A program made the translations under genes and the position numbers. The notes below the pieces were generated by a model that was given only the letters and a program-made list of their open reading frames with translations, was not told the origin of the DNA and did not search any database. 64,000 nt of DNA from an uncultured Pseudohongiella sp. (lineage in GTDB: Bacteria > Pseudomonadota > Gammaproteobacteria > Pseudomonadales > Pseudohongiellaceae), in assembly GCA_951812965.1 (NCBI GenBank), contig OX638341.1, positions 1,780,438-1,844,437 of the forward strand, written 5' to 3'. Of this stretch, positions 8,171-18,713 are shown in pieces. Position 1 is the stretch's first letter. Every line of letters starts with the position of its first letter.

Positions 8171-10245
8171 CAGGGCCATCTTAAAGTCGTCGTTAACCAA
8201 CTGAAGCATTGCCGGAAATTTCCGGTCTGGACATTTGGCGCTGGAAGGGTTACGCTGGTTCCATGTCTGATCGCGCACATGAGCACAACGACGCTGCTGT
8301 GGAATTGGGTTTTTCCCTGTCCGCGGTCGAGGTGCGGCCTGTTTCCGACGCGGCCGAGCGGGCCCGGTGGGATCGTGTGATGGACGCGGAGCACTATCTG
8401 GGTTTCCGAGGCATGTTCGGTCACGGGATCCGGCATGTGGCGACGGGTCCGGACGGTGAATGGCTGGCGCTGCTCGGCTGGTGCGCCGGGGCGTTCAAGG
8501 TCAAGGCGCGGGACGCCTGGATCGGCTGGGCGCCGGAGCAGCAGTTCAGGCGTTTGCGGTTGATTGCGAACAACTGCCGTTTTCTGGTGCTGCCCCGCGG
8601 TCGGGCGCCGAACCTGGCCTCCCGCGTGCTGGCGCTTTCGGCGCGCCGTCTTTCCGCGGACATGGAGGCGCGGTTCGGCCATCCGGTGCTGCTGGCGGAG
8701 ACTTTCGTCGACCCGTCCCGATTCCGGGGTGTGTGTTACCGCGCCGCCGGGTGGGAGCAAGTCGGCGTGACGCGTGGTTACGCCCGGTCCGGCGGCGGCT
8801 GGGTGGCGCACGGAGAGCCGAAGACGGTGTGGCTGCGGCCTTTGGCGCCGAGCGCGGGCACTGACTTGGCCGGGCTGGCCGAACCTGCGCATTGGGGTTG
8901 CGGACAAGAGGAGCCGGAGTTGCCGGAACCCGGCCGACTGCGCAGCCTGTTCGATCACCTGCGGCAGGTGCCGGAGTTTCGTTGCGCGCGCGGGGTGCGG
9001 CACTCGCTGGCGAGCGTGCTGGCCATTGCCGTGGCGGCGAAGCTGGCCGGCGCCCAGGGGCCGACCGCCATCGCCGAGTTCGGGGCGCGGCTGGACCAGC
9101 GGCAACTGGCGGCGGTGCGGGCTTTTCGCAGTCCGACCACCGGTCGGCTGACACCGCCTTCGCGGGCGAGCATGCACCGCCTGCTGTCGGGTATCGATCC
9201 GGACGCGCTGGACCGGGCGGTACGGCGGTTCTCGGCCGCCCGGCGGCCCCCGGAGGGCGCTTTGGCCATTGACGGCAAGGCTGCCCCGCTCCATCGGCCG
9301 GCCGGGCCGGACGACGGGCGCATGTTGCTGGCCGCGGTCACGCACGGCGCCGGCATCGTCGCCGGCCAGACCGCCTCGGACAGCGCGGGCGGGGAGATCC
9401 GCGGCGCCCGGCGCCTGATCCGGGAACTGGACGTCGGCGGTCGCGTGTTGACGCTGGACGCCTTGCACAGTTGCCCGAAAACCGCGCGCTTGATCCTCGA
9501 CGAAGGCGCGGACTATGTGATGCCCGTCAAGGGCAACCGCAAAACCCTGCGCGAAGACCTCGCGACCTTCAATGCCGCCTTCGACGCCGCGCCCGCCGCC
9601 GAAACGCTCGACAAGGGCCACGGACGCCTGGAGGAACGCGCTTGCGCACTGCTGTCGCTGGAGGAATGCCCGGACGATCTGGCCGCCCTGCCGGGACGCC
9701 GCCAGGCTTTCCGCATCCGCCGGCGGCGCACCGTCCTGAAGAAAAACACCACCACCGTCGAAACCGTGTACGGTCTCACTTCGCTCGGCGCCGACCGCGC
9801 CGGCCCCGCGGAAATACTCGCCCTGAACCGCGGACACTGGGAAATCGAAAATCGACTTCACTATGTCCGCGATTGGTCCTGGGACGAGGATCGGTCCCGA
9901 GTACGCAACGGCAAACTGCCCCGCAATCTGGCCTGCCTGTCCAACGTCGCCATCTCCATCATCCGCCTGCGCGGCCGCTTCAAGCACCAACCACAGGCCC
10001 AGCGAAATTACGCCGCCCGCCAGGGCGACGCCCTGCGCGAAGTCGTCAACGCCGCCTGACCCAGCCCCAAAACGCACCGGCCCACACCGTACCGAACAAA
10101 CTGGCAAGTGCCAATATCGATTCCCGCCCAACCGCTCCCGTCCACAGAACGAGAAAAACCGTCAAAACAACACCCCCCAGCCCGACCGCAATCAAACCAA
10201 ACAACTGAGAACCCCAACTACCTATGTGACTATAAGATGGTCCTG
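8171..10245 (+). mobile_element. Complete ISAs1-family element with DruA-like cargo domain
   Basis: The ends are CAGGGCCATCTTAAAGTC (8171-8188) and GACTATAAGATGGTCCTG (10228-10245), which are inverted repeats matching at 16 of 18 positions. The single gene inside is intact. Flanks are similar but not identical (TGTTCTCTAC on the left, GTGTTCTTCT on the right), so a clean target duplication cannot be claimed. The left end abuts the terminus of the ISNCY remnant. Confidence 0.7.
8263..10059 (+). CDS. ISAs1 transposase fused to N-terminal DUF4338/DruA-like domain
   Basis: A 598-residue protein with two parts. Residues 1 to about 215 (HYLGFRGMFGHGIRHVA, LRLIANNCRFLVLP, NLASRVLALSARRLSADM, RGVCYRAAGWEQVG) resemble DUF4338, the family that includes DruA of the Druantia anti-phage system. 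Residues from about 220 are an ISAs1 transposase with ALAIDGKAAP (D), LTLDALHSCPKTARLI (D) and GHWEIENRLHYVRDW (E). ISAs1 transposases are normally about 370 residues, so the N-terminal third is extra. ATG 8263 is the likely start, though the frame is open from 8209. The catalytic triad is present and no frameshift is seen. The role of the DruA-like part, perhaps DNA binding or target choice, is unknown. Confidence 0.75.
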   Translation: MSDRAHEHNDAAVELGFSLSAVEVRPVSDAAERARWDRVMDAEHYLGFRGMFGHGIRHVATGPDGEWLALLGWCAGAFKVKARDAWIGWAPEQQFRRLRLIANNCRFLVLPRGRAPNLASRVLALSARRLSADMEARFGHPVLLAETFVDPSRFRGVCYRAAGWEQVGVTRGYARSGGGWVAHGEPKTVWLRPLAPSAGTDLAGLAEPAHWGCGQEEPELPEPGRLRSLFDHLRQVPEFRCARGVRHSLASVLAIAVAAKLAGAQGPTAIAEFGARLDQRQLAAVRAFRSPTTGRLTPPSRASMHRLLSGIDPDALDRAVRRFSAARRPPEGALAIDGKAAPLHRPAGPDDGRMLLAAVTHGAGIVAGQTASDSAGGEIRGARRLIRELDVGGRVLTLDALHSCPKTARLILDEGADYVMPVKGNRKTLREDLATFNAAFDAAPAAETLDKGHGRLEERACALLSLEECPDDLAALPGRRQAFRIRRRRTVLKKNTTTVETVYGLTSLGADRAGPAEILALNRGHWEIENRLHYVRDWSWDEDRSRVRNGKLPRNLACLSNVAISIIRLRGRFKHQPQAQRNYAARQGDALREVVNAA

Positions 10246-10362
10246 GTGTTCTTCTCTACACACAGAGCTTGACAATCCATTATTAACATGCTAAATAAAT
10301 TTTCTACTACAAGTTATCATTCCATTGTTTTGATCATGATGTCACGAGAGGGGAACCCAATA

Positions 10363-12861
10363 ATGAAACTCCAACAATGTTGTCGTTCAATCACAAGTTT
10401 GCTCACTTTGGTCGCAGCGCTTTCGATGACAGCGGCAATCGCCCAGGAAGAAGAGAGCGAGCGCCGTGTCGGGCTCGATCTTGAAGAAATAGTTGTGACG
10501 GGTACGTCTCGCGAAACGTCGCAATTCGATGCGCCCTATGCGGTGACAACAATATCGCCGGACGAGTTGGTTCGGCTTTCACCGACCAACGTGGTTGATC
10601 TCATGAATTACATTCCAGGTGTTTATGGAGAATCGACCGGCGGGGAGGTCCAGAACGTATGGCGTATTCGAGGTGTTCCTAATGAAGGTAGCTTTACTCA
10701 AATGCAGGTTGATGGTGCACCGGTTGTTGGTACCGAAGCTGGCCTTTTCTTCGTCAAAGCCGACGGTTTCTTGCGAACCGATATCATGACGGAAAGCTTT
10801 GAGGCAGTGCGAGGTGGTCCGGCGGCGATTTATGCCAGCAATGCTGTTGCAATTTTCAACAACGTGACGCGTCGCGGTACTGACGATAAAGAAGCAGCAA
10901 TCCGAGCGACGGTTGGTGATATTGGGCTGTATCGCATGGATGGCTACTGGTCCGGTCCGGTCGGTGATGACACGTACTTAGCTGTTGGTGGATTTTATAG
11001 AGTCAGCGACGGATACCGTGACACTGGCTTTACAGTCGATGAGGGTGGTCAGTTTACGGCAAATTTGACGCGTAAAATTGTCGATGGTGAGTTTAACGTT
11101 CATCTTCGATTGCTTGACGATGTGAACACTTTTTTCTTGCCCGTTCCGCTAGCGGATCCACGTGACCCGAGCAATCGGTTGGATGACTTACTGAATCCGT
11201 TTACTGGCACGTTGACCACTCCATCGTTGACGCGAGCGCAGGTACTCCGCCCAGACGGCAATGGTGGAACTGAAGTGGACATTCGTGACGTCACGGATGG
11301 ACGCGCAGTGAAGGCAAATACTATTGGTCTAGATTTTACAAAGGACATTAACGAAACTTGGACTTTTAGCGGCAACGTCCGCCACTCCGACATTAGCTAT
11401 AAGTTTGATGCGCTTTACTCAGGTGGACCGCCAGATGGCGCAGACGTTTTCGCGGCGAATTCCTTTGATGCAGCTGTGGCAGCGTTTGGAGCCGGGGTAT
11501 CTACGATTGATTTTGCGATTGCGGGAACCGGTGGCGCGGACATTTTTGATCCGGCGAGCACAGACGGCTTACTCGTAACTGGGCTATATTACGTGTCGGA
11601 GTCCGAGGCGAATTCGATTAATGGCAATTTGCGACTGAGCGGTGAACTTGACGTTGGATTTGGACAGCACAATTTGACCGTCGGCATGTATCACGGGCGG
11701 GTCACTGAAGATGTAGATTGGTTCCGCCAGCGCCACTTGCTGGAGATTCGCAGTCAGCCGCGGCCGATTGATATGATCGCGAGGGACGCAACTGGCACCA
11801 TTTTGGGCTACGTAACAGACGATGGTGTTCTTAATTACGGAACAACAGCTTGGGATATCTCTTCGGATGTTCGTGAGCAGACGTTTTTCTTGGAGAACGT
11901 ATGGCAGGTTAACGGTCGCCTTACGATTGATGCCGGTGTTCGGCAACAGAATTTCGAGTATCGAGGTGGTAATCGACTATCAGTACGAGAGGATTTGGGC
12001 GATCCAACTACTCTGGCCGACGATAGCGTGCTTGGCTTGTCAAACACCTTCGTTCCGATTTCTCCGCAGAAGGTGGATCGCACGTCCTGGACGGTCGGTG
12101 CCAACTACAACATCAGTGAAATGATTGGTGTATATGGACGCTATGCGCAGTCCCACCTGATTCGACCGGCATGGGCGATCGTTCGAGGGGGAGATGTTGA
12201 GGCTGTGTCGGATGTGGATCAAATAGAGGTAGGATTGAAACTTGACTTCGAGAAATTGCAGGTTTTTGCAACGGTATTTGACACCGAATTCAATCCGTTT
12301 AATCGGTCATTCGATGGCATTGACCCAGTCACTGGGGCAGTTGAAACACAGACATTTCGCGGTTCTGTTACCGGCGAGGGTGTTGAAGTTGCAGCGTATT
12401 TTCAGCCCACGGATGTATTCTCCATATCCGGAGCGTACACATACAACACATCTGAGCTTAGTGACTTGACAAATGACTTCGGAGAGCCGCCGATATCTGC
12501 TAACGGCAATCGCACAACGCGGCAACCGGAGTACTATGGCTACATTGAGCCTGCGATCGGGTTTGATATAGATGCCGCGCGCATGGATGCGTTCTTGCGC
12601 TATCGCATCGTCGGCGATGCCTTCGTCGATTTTAATAACTCGACTGCACTACCGGATTACAATACTGTAGACGCGGGTGTAACGATCAACTTTGACACTT
12701 GGTCATTCAATATTGTTGGCCGCAATCTAAGTGAGGAGTTCGGTCTTACAGAGGGCAATCCGAGGGCTGACGTCGTTAGCGGACAGGGCTCGCCTGAGGC
12801 AATCTATGGTCGTCCGCTTTACGGCAGAACGTTCGAAATATCAGCGCAATTCTCGTTCTAA
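10363..12861 (+). CDS. TonB-dependent outer membrane receptor
   Basis: An 832-residue receptor. ATG 10363 follows a GAGAGGGGA ribosome site and gives a signal peptide (SLLTLVAALSMTAAIAQ); the frame is open further upstream but without such signals. After the signal comes a TonB-box-like LDLEEIVVTGTSR, then a plug domain (DLMNYIPGVYGESTGG, VWRIRGVPNEG, FEAVRGGPAAIYASNA) and a long beta-barrel ending in the aromatic FEISAQFSF. It should import a bulky substrate across the outer membrane. Its neighbours are an exported glycerophosphodiesterase and a broken organophosphate transporter, so a phosphodiester ligand is plausible but unproven. Confidence 0.9.
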   Translation: MKLQQCCRSITSLLTLVAALSMTAAIAQEEESERRVGLDLEEIVVTGTSRETSQFDAPYAVTTISPDELVRLSPTNVVDLMNYIPGVYGESTGGEVQNVWRIRGVPNEGSFTQMQVDGAPVVGTEAGLFFVKADGFLRTDIMTESFEAVRGGPAAIYASNAVAIFNNVTRRGTDDKEAAIRATVGDIGLYRMDGYWSGPVGDDTYLAVGGFYRVSDGYRDTGFTVDEGGQFTANLTRKIVDGEFNVHLRLLDDVNTFFLPVPLADPRDPSNRLDDLLNPFTGTLTTPSLTRAQVLRPDGNGGTEVDIRDVTDGRAVKANTIGLDFTKDINETWTFSGNVRHSDISYKFDALYSGGPPDGADVFAANSFDAAVAAFGAGVSTIDFAIAGTGGADIFDPASTDGLLVTGLYYVSESEANSINGNLRLSGELDVGFGQHNLTVGMYHGRVTEDVDWFRQRHLLEIRSQPRPIDMIARDATGTILGYVTDDGVLNYGTTAWDISSDVREQTFFLENVWQVNGRLTIDAGVRQQNFEYRGGNRLSVREDLGDPTTLADDSVLGLSNTFVPISPQKVDRTSWTVGANYNISEMIGVYGRYAQSHLIRPAWAIVRGGDVEAVSDVDQIEVGLKLDFEKLQVFATVFDTEFNPFNRSFDGIDPVTGAVETQTFRGSVTGEGVEVAAYFQPTDVFSISGAYTYNTSELSDLTNDFGEPPISANGNRTTRQPEYYGYIEPAIGFDIDAARMDAFLRYRIVGDAFVDFNNSTALPDYNTVDAGVTINFDTWSFNIVGRNLSEEFGLTEGNPRADVVSGQGSPEAIYGRPLYGRTFEISAQFSF

Positions 12862-12994
12862 GCACGCACGGAGTTGTACCAGATAGCTACACGCTCCCGC
12901 TGTAATTGAGGTGTCCAGTTCCTAAAAGGCGGCGATCCTTCTATGACCTCCGCCGATTTTCTCCTTATCCGATAGAAGTGGGAGGTGTGTTCAT

Positions 12995-14014
12995 ATGCGC
13001 GGTGACTCAGTTCAATTGTTCAAGCTATGGTTATCTCTTCTGATTCTCTCAGGTTGTTGTGACCGCTACGCGGAAACAAATGTATCCTCGGCCGACTATG
13101 AGGCAACGATGTATCGGTCGGACCGTGCCGGATATCTAAGCGCATTGCTGATGGATCGCAACAGCAGCCACGTGATGGTTGTCGCTCATCGGGGCTGTTG
13201 GGATAACGACGATATACCGGAAAACTCCATTGCATCGATTCGACGCTGCATTCAAATAGGTGTGGACATAATCGAACTCGATGTTCGAGTGACACGTGAT
13301 GGTGTACCGGTTTTATTGCACGATGATTCATTGGATCGCACTACTACGGGCACAGGGTTGGTTGCAGACTTAAATTGGTCAGATATTCGAGAACTTCCAT
13401 TAAAACCAGGCGCTGGTGGCGAGGTAGATGCCAACGTTGCTCAACGAGTGCCTACGCTAGAAGAGGCGTTACAGGAGATACGAGGAAAAATCTTGATCAA
13501 TCTGGACATCAAAGCAGGTGATTTTGATCAGACATTTGCCGTAGTTTCCGCAGTCAAGATTGAAGATCAAATTCTAATGAAGATGGTAGCTGCACCGCAC
13601 GACACTCAATTGACAAGTGCAGAATTTTTGGGGCGCACGAAATTTATGCCCATCATCAGAGATTGCGTTGGACTTGCCCCCGGACAGTATTGTTCGCGAA
13701 AACTAAGTGATGCGGTACCCGGTTACGATCTATTTAACCCTATAGCTTATGAGGTTGTCTACACTAATTCCGGCTATCTCAGCGAAGGGATTGGGTGGCT
13801 GCTGGAGCGTGGTCGAGTTTGGGTCAACACGCTAGAACCTAACTACGCTGGTGGACTCGATGACGAAATGGCGCTCGATGATCCTGATGCAGTGTGGGGA
13901 TCCTTGGTGCGTTCCGGCGTTTCGATAATTCAAACGGATTACCCAGAAGCCTTGCTTGAATATCTAGAGAACACTGGAAAACGGATGAGTAGTCAATCGG
14001 TAATTCATAAATAA
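12995..14014 (+). CDS. Glycerophosphodiester phosphodiesterase, lipoprotein
   Basis: A 339-residue GDPD-family enzyme that should hydrolyse glycerophosphodiesters to glycerol 3-phosphate and an alcohol. The N terminus (LWLSLLILSGCC) has a hydrophobic stretch and a lipobox-like LSGC, so it is probably a lipoprotein. Catalytic features are VVAHRGCW (active-site His), the ENS motif (PENSIASIRR), IIELDVRVTRDGVPVLLHDD (metal ligands and second His) and LINLDIK. ATG 12995 follows GGGAGG at a good distance. It lies 134 bases after the TonB receptor and just before a GlpT-like pseudogene, suggesting a common pathway. Confidence 0.88.
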   Translation: MRGDSVQLFKLWLSLLILSGCCDRYAETNVSSADYEATMYRSDRAGYLSALLMDRNSSHVMVVAHRGCWDNDDIPENSIASIRRCIQIGVDIIELDVRVTRDGVPVLLHDDSLDRTTTGTGLVADLNWSDIRELPLKPGAGGEVDANVAQRVPTLEEALQEIRGKILINLDIKAGDFDQTFAVVSAVKIEDQILMKMVAAPHDTQLTSAEFLGRTKFMPIIRDCVGLAPGQYCSRKLSDAVPGYDLFNPIAYEVVYTNSGYLSEGIGWLLERGRVWVNTLEPNYAGGLDDEMALDDPDAVWGSLVRSGVSIIQTDYPEALLEYLENTGKRMSSQSVIHK

Positions 14015-14097
14015 GAAATGCTCAAGTCGAGTTTGGGCTAAGAATGAATGACGAGAGTGGTGAATCAATTTGCCTAGGCAATGTGTAGTAACTGAAT

Positions 14098-15393
14098 GTG
14101 AATCACGAAGTTTCAAGCCGGATTACGAGTCAATTTAGATCTACAAGATTTCGTATTATTGCTATCATATTCGGGTACGATATGTACTATACATGCCGTC
14201 TCGCGCTTTCCATTGTCAAGAAACCGTTAATTGATAACGGCGTCTACCCGGTTGAAGAATTGGGCTCGATCGGTGCTGCTTTGTTCTACGGCTACGCCTT
14301 TGGCAAGTTCTTCAATGGGTTCCTTGCGGATCACATTCCGCCGAAAATTTTCTTTGCGCTTGGCCTGGCGTTGTCGGCCACTATGAACCTTTTCATGAGA
14401 CCGACGGGAACCGTGTTCTTCGCCGTTAAGTTCTGGGCCATGAACGGATGGTTTCAGGGATTTGGCGCGCCTAGTAGCGTTGTTTCACTTAGTAACTGGA
14501 TTGCGGGTCACGAGCGGGGCGCTATTACGGCATTTGGAGTGGTGGTCACTTCATTGGTGAGAGTATCACGTTCTATCTCGTTGCCGCTGTGGTTGCAATC
14601 TATGGGTGGCAATATGGCTTTTGGTTGCCAGCCGCGGTGTGTATTGTCGTTGCACTGATCTTGTATTTTGCCGTTGAGAATGCGCCACAAAAAATTGGGC
14701 TGCCACTGATCGAAGCTTACCACGGGCTAGCAGCTAGAATTCAGGAGTCGAATTCTCGTTCGACAATTCGTTCTCAGTTTGCAGTAATTGGGGCAACCCG
14801 AGATTTGAGTGCTGGCAGTAGCTAGCGCGCTGATGTATGTCACGCGCTATGGCATAAACAGCTGGGGCATCCTTTATCTTCAGAAGATAAGAGGGTATAC
14901 GCTGGTCGAAGCGGGCATCTTACTCAGTGTGAACACGGCAGCGGGCCTGATCGGGGCGATTGGCTTCGGATTTCTTTTTGACAAGATATTCTAAGAACGG
15001 CGGCCACCAACAAACCTGCTTTTCGCGATCATCGAATTTGTGGCATTACTGATCATTTTCTTCGGCCCGTCAAGTTTCTCCATTATGACGTTTGCCTTTG
15101 TCCTTTACGGTATTGGGCTCAGTGGATTGCTGACATCTTTGGGTGGCCTCTTCGCGGTTGATATTACGCCTAGGGATGCTGCGGGTGCAGCCATGGGTTT
15201 TATCGGTGTCTTCAGTTACTTGGGTGCCGCGATACAAGAACAAGTTAGTGCGTCATTGATCTCGACAACCGTGGCAGTGACCACGAATGCAATGACATAC
15301 AAGTTTGATAGTGCAATTCTGTATTGGGTTGAGACGTCGATTGTTTCTGCCATCATAGCGGCATCATTATGGCAAGTGAAGCCCAAAGAGTAG
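14098..15393 (+). pseudogene. Organophosphate:Pi antiporter (GlpT/UhpT-type MFS), broken
   Basis: Consecutive pieces build one MFS carrier of the GlpT/UhpT/UhpC group: YDMYYTCRLALSIVKKPLID and FYGYAFGKFFNGFLADHIPP (first half), FGAPSSVVSLSNWI, then LYLQKIRGYTLVEAGILLSV and AAGAAMGFIGVFSYLGA (second half). The frame changes near 14560-14590 and again near 14810, and an in-frame TAA lies at 14992-14994 after FLFDKIF. About 430 residues would result after repair, the normal length. The natural substrate of homologues is glycerol 3-phosphate or a sugar phosphate, which fits the adjacent phosphodiesterase. The loss of the transporter suggests the pathway is decaying. Confidence 0.75.
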
Positions 15394-15433
15394 TTCATGG
15401 AGATACGGTCAAATCTGGCGTATGGCAGGTTGG

Positions 15434-16419
15434 TCATGCGGCCTCCCTGCTGTTTTCGTTGATCACTTCTTCGCCGTCCCTGAACTTCACTCCCTCGATG
15501 ACTTTGCCGAGTTGCCGGAAGCCGCGTAGCCGCTTCCAGGATTTCTCGGCGCTCATCCCCATCTTGTAAATCATCGACAACATCGTCTTCCGCGTCACGC
15601 AACCCTTGGCCCGCGAACTCCGGTGACGGATCGTCGCGAACGCCGATTCGATCACGTTCGTCGTGCGCAAATGCGTCCAGTGTTTGGCCGGAAAGTCATA
15701 AAACGCGAGCAGCTCCTCCCGGTCCCGGCTCAGGCAGCCTGCGGCCTTCGGATACTTATCTTGATAACACGCCAGCCAGCGGTCGAAAGCGCGCTCGGCC
15801 CGGTCCCGGGTTTCCGCCTTTCAGATCTCATGCAGACCCCCCTTTGCCTTCGGCTGGCTCGACTTGGGCAAGTATTTCAGCACGTTTCCCGACTTGTGCA
15901 TCCAGCAGCGCTGGCCGCGCGTCTCTTGATACACCTCCGACAGCGCCGACCAAAATCCCAGCGCCCCGTCGCCCACCGCCAACTTCGGCGACTGACCTTG
16001 GGCAGTCTCTTCCCCCACCAGGGCGGACACAGCCTTGCGCCTGTCCCCAATCGAAATCCCCCGCAAATACAGCCGCGAATCGCCGCGTCCAGACTCGCGC
16101 AGCGACGCACATACCGCGGCGCCAACGAGGAATGAATCGGCTCCAGCGTGCTCGAACGTCCGCGCGCCTTCGGCACGGCAACTTCCACCCCGCCGATTCC
16201 CGTCAGAATCTCCCGTGCGGGAAGATAGCCGTTGCGAACCACCTGACGACGCCCGTCCGGCAACCGCTCTTCGCTGAAAACAGACAGGTATACCTCAAAC
16301 TCCGCCGCAACAACGACTTCAACCAAAGGCCTGGCGTTGCGGCGCAGCAGGTCGGTCAAGGGATCGGCGATGGCTCCGGCCGCTAGCGGGTACAGGGAAA
16401 CTACATTATCTTTACTCAT
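15434..16419 (-). pseudogene. IS256 (Mutator) transposase, frameshifted (copy 2)
   Basis: Reverse-strand pieces from ATG 16419 to about 15434 cover an almost full IS256 transposase: DPLTDLLRRNARPLVEVVVA, then SPKLAVGDGALGFWSALSEV, CWMHKSGNVLKYLPKSSQ, and RTTNVIESAFATIRHRSSR. A one-base deletion near 16073 breaks the N-terminal frame, and a TGG-to-TGA change after LHEI (near 15824) stops the middle part. The first 400 bp are an inverted near-duplicate of the fragment at 7536-7925. Confidence 0.7.
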
Positions 16420-16516
16420 GTGCGGTGCGCTCTGAGGTGGTCCTGTTTTACAGGACTGAGGTGGTCCCACTTTTTTGGACAGTTCGCTAAGGTGTGCTTC
16501 AATGCCAGGAGGAGGC

Positions 16517-16984
16517 ATGAGCATGGCCAGAAAGAGGCGTCGTTTCACGGCGGAATTCAAGAAGCGCGTAGCGCTGGAGGCGCTACGGGAGCGCGACACG
16601 GTGCAGGCGATCGCGTCGCGCTACGAAGTGCATCCGAATCAGGTAAGCGCGTGGAAGCGGCAAGCAGTGGAGAGTCTCGGCGAAGTATTTTCAGGACCTG
16701 GGCCGAAGCGTGGCGGGGAGCAAGAAGCGACGATTCGGGATCTGCATGCCAAGATCGGCGAGTTGACGGTAGAGCGGGATTTTTTTTCTGCACAGGTTGG
16801 GGCGCTAAGTCGACCCGAGCGAGTCAGGATGATCGACCGCGACAGTGAGCTGTCGCTGTCCCGGCAGTGCGAGTCGCTCGACATTAGTCGATCCTCACAG
16901 TACCACGTGTCGGCAGGCGAGAGCGCGGAGAACCTGGCGCTAATGCAGAAGTGGTCGGTGTACGGCAAACAGAACAGGCCTCCG
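16517..16984 (+). pseudogene. IS3-family OrfAB, truncated
   Basis: From ATG 16517 the frame starts MSMARKRRRFTAEFKKRVAL and runs through a helix-turn-helix (AIASRYEVHPNQVSAWKRQA) and the leucine-zipper end KIGELTVERDFF of an IS3 OrfA. It continues in the same frame into an OrfB start (ALSRPERVRMIDRDSELSLS). Normally OrfB lies in another frame, so an indel has fused the two. The match ends at about 16984, where the end of another element begins; the integrase core is missing. Confidence 0.65.
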
Positions 16985-18706
16985 TGTTGCCTCATTCGAG
17001 GATGCTCCCGGGTTTTGGAGCCGTTGCCTCACCTAAATGCTCCTTTCGCGATTCTAAATCAAATCGCTCAATGCAGCGAAACAGCGTCTTTAAAGACGCT
17101 GTTTCGCTGGGGCCGCAATATGCTCATCCGCAGGCAGTTCGCCAAATTCGCCGAACACCATCGCCGTCGCTTTCTCTTCCCGCCAAACCTTCACCCGACG
17201 TTGCACGTTCGCAAAAATCCATCGGGATACTCCCCGGGATGTTTGGCCTGAAGCCGCTGCAGCAATTGACGGCCCGTAGACCAGGGATTGGCTTCGAATC
17301 AGGCGTGCAGTTGCCCGGTTACCCTCATCAGCGGATCGGGTCTACGCCGACCGCGCTTCGGCCGCTCCGCCGGTTTGGCCGTGGGTCTTGCCTCGCCTTC
17401 CCGCCACGCCGTGCGCAATCCGGCCAGAAATTGCTCCAGCGGCGGCACGTCCGTGTCCGACAGTGTAGTAACCGGTTGGTCGGCGATGTCCACGATTTGT
17501 TGTTGCCGTAACCGCATCTGTCCTAATAGCCGAATCGGATCGAGTCGGCCCGACAACCCGGCAATCCGGTCGCGCACCTGCTGCGATGTTCCGGAATCCG
17601 CGAGCAGCCTTTGGCAGGGCGTGGCCGGCGGATGGTAACGCTTGCGGACACAGGAACCCTCCCGGTGTTTGGACGCCAGCTTGAACGAAGGCTGGAAGAA
17701 GTTCACAAACTAATTTGTCGTCGTGTACAACCGGGATAACGCTGCGGCAGCTTCCATACCCTCCAGGCGGCGGTACCCGACGACGCGACGAATAATCGCA
17801 CCGTTCTTCTGTTCGACGAAAGCCTGGTCGTTCTTGTGCCACGGACGGCAGCGGGTGAAAACAATCCCCGAGTCTCGGCAATAGTCGCACACAGTCTCGT
17901 TCACGAAAACACTGTCGTTGTCCGTATCGAAGCCGAGCAATTCGAACGGCAATAACCTGCGGATCTCACCCAGAACCTCTCGGAGCAGTGTTTGCTCCCG
18001 GTATAGCAGCGGCGCGCACTCGGTCCATCCCGTGGCAATGTCGGTGATAACCAGCGTCTGTATTAAGCTCCCGTTAGCAACCGGGCCGCTGTGCGCGACC
18101 AGGTCGGCTTCGACAAAACCCGGCGGCGGATCCTCCCAGTCCGCAAAGGCACGCACCGGAATGCTTCGGCGGACCGACGATGGCGATACCGACCTACGGC
18201 GCCGCCCGCCAGCTTGTTCCCGTACTGCTCGAAGCAACCTGTCGATCGTCGACGCACTCATTACCAGCACCGCGGCTCGAATCTCCGGACCGAGTTTCAG
18301 GTGGCCATGCCGCTCCATTGCTTCGACCAGCGTCGGTATCAATGCCTTCAGGCGTTTGCCGCAGATCCGATCCGAAGCCTCCCACAGAACGACAATCGCC
18401 TCGCGGATCGCCTCGTTATAGATTCGCCGAGTCGACTTCGCCTCCGACCGCCGAGCTTTGGCGTCGCACCGCAGCAACCGCATCGCGTGCTTCCGGTGAA
18501 AGCCGGTGACGGCGACAAATTCATCGAGTATGCGCGTCTTCTCGGCGCGGCCAGCAACCGCGTAAAGTCGTGCCAGGGCAGTAACCAGTTCGTCTCTTGC
18601 CGCCATGCTCACTTTCCTCATCCCAATGCTCCCAAAGCAACCGTCCCGGGGAGCATTTCAGATGAGGCAACGCCTCAATTCAAGGGAGCATTTATCGTGA
18701 GGCAAT
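16985..18706 (-). mobile_element. rve-type insertion element with double terminal repeats
   Basis: Both ends carry two copies of a GCCTCA-N6-7-ATGCTCC motif in inverted orientation: 16985-17046 on the left and about 18645-18706 on the right. Between them lies one reverse-strand integrase-type transposase pseudogene. A third, orphan copy of the same end occurs at 27372-27455. Confidence 0.65.
17080..18621 (-). pseudogene. Integrase-type (rve) transposase pseudogene
   Basis: From ATG 18621 the product begins MRKVSMAARDELVTALARLY and contains the rve core: FVEADLVAHSGP (D), LLGFDTDNDSVFVNE (D) and CRPWHKNDQAFVEQKNGAII (E), all triad residues kept. An in-frame TAG at 17710-17712 follows RLYTTTN. 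Downstream the same frame continues with FVNFFQPSFKLASKHREG and KRYHPPATPCQRLL as in intact homologues, and a further frameshift near 17220 separates VKVWREEKATAMVFGEFG. I would place it with unclassified integrase-like transposases related to IS481; the exact family is uncertain. Confidence 0.65.
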
Positions 18707-18713
18707 GCGGCCT

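Noticed and set aside
8263..10059. A Druantia defence system
   Set aside because: Only a DruA-like domain fused to a transposase is present; no DruE helicase or other Druantia genes are nearby.
8167..10131. A 654-codon reverse ORF opposite the ISAs1 transposase
   Set aside because: It is the antisense shadow of a GC-rich gene; its translation is low-complexity and the forward strand has clear transposase motifs.
8160..10260. An exact target-site duplication around the ISAs1 element
   Set aside because: The flanks are similar (TGTTCTCTAC and GTGTTCTTCT) but not identical at the element edges, so a duplication cannot be asserted.
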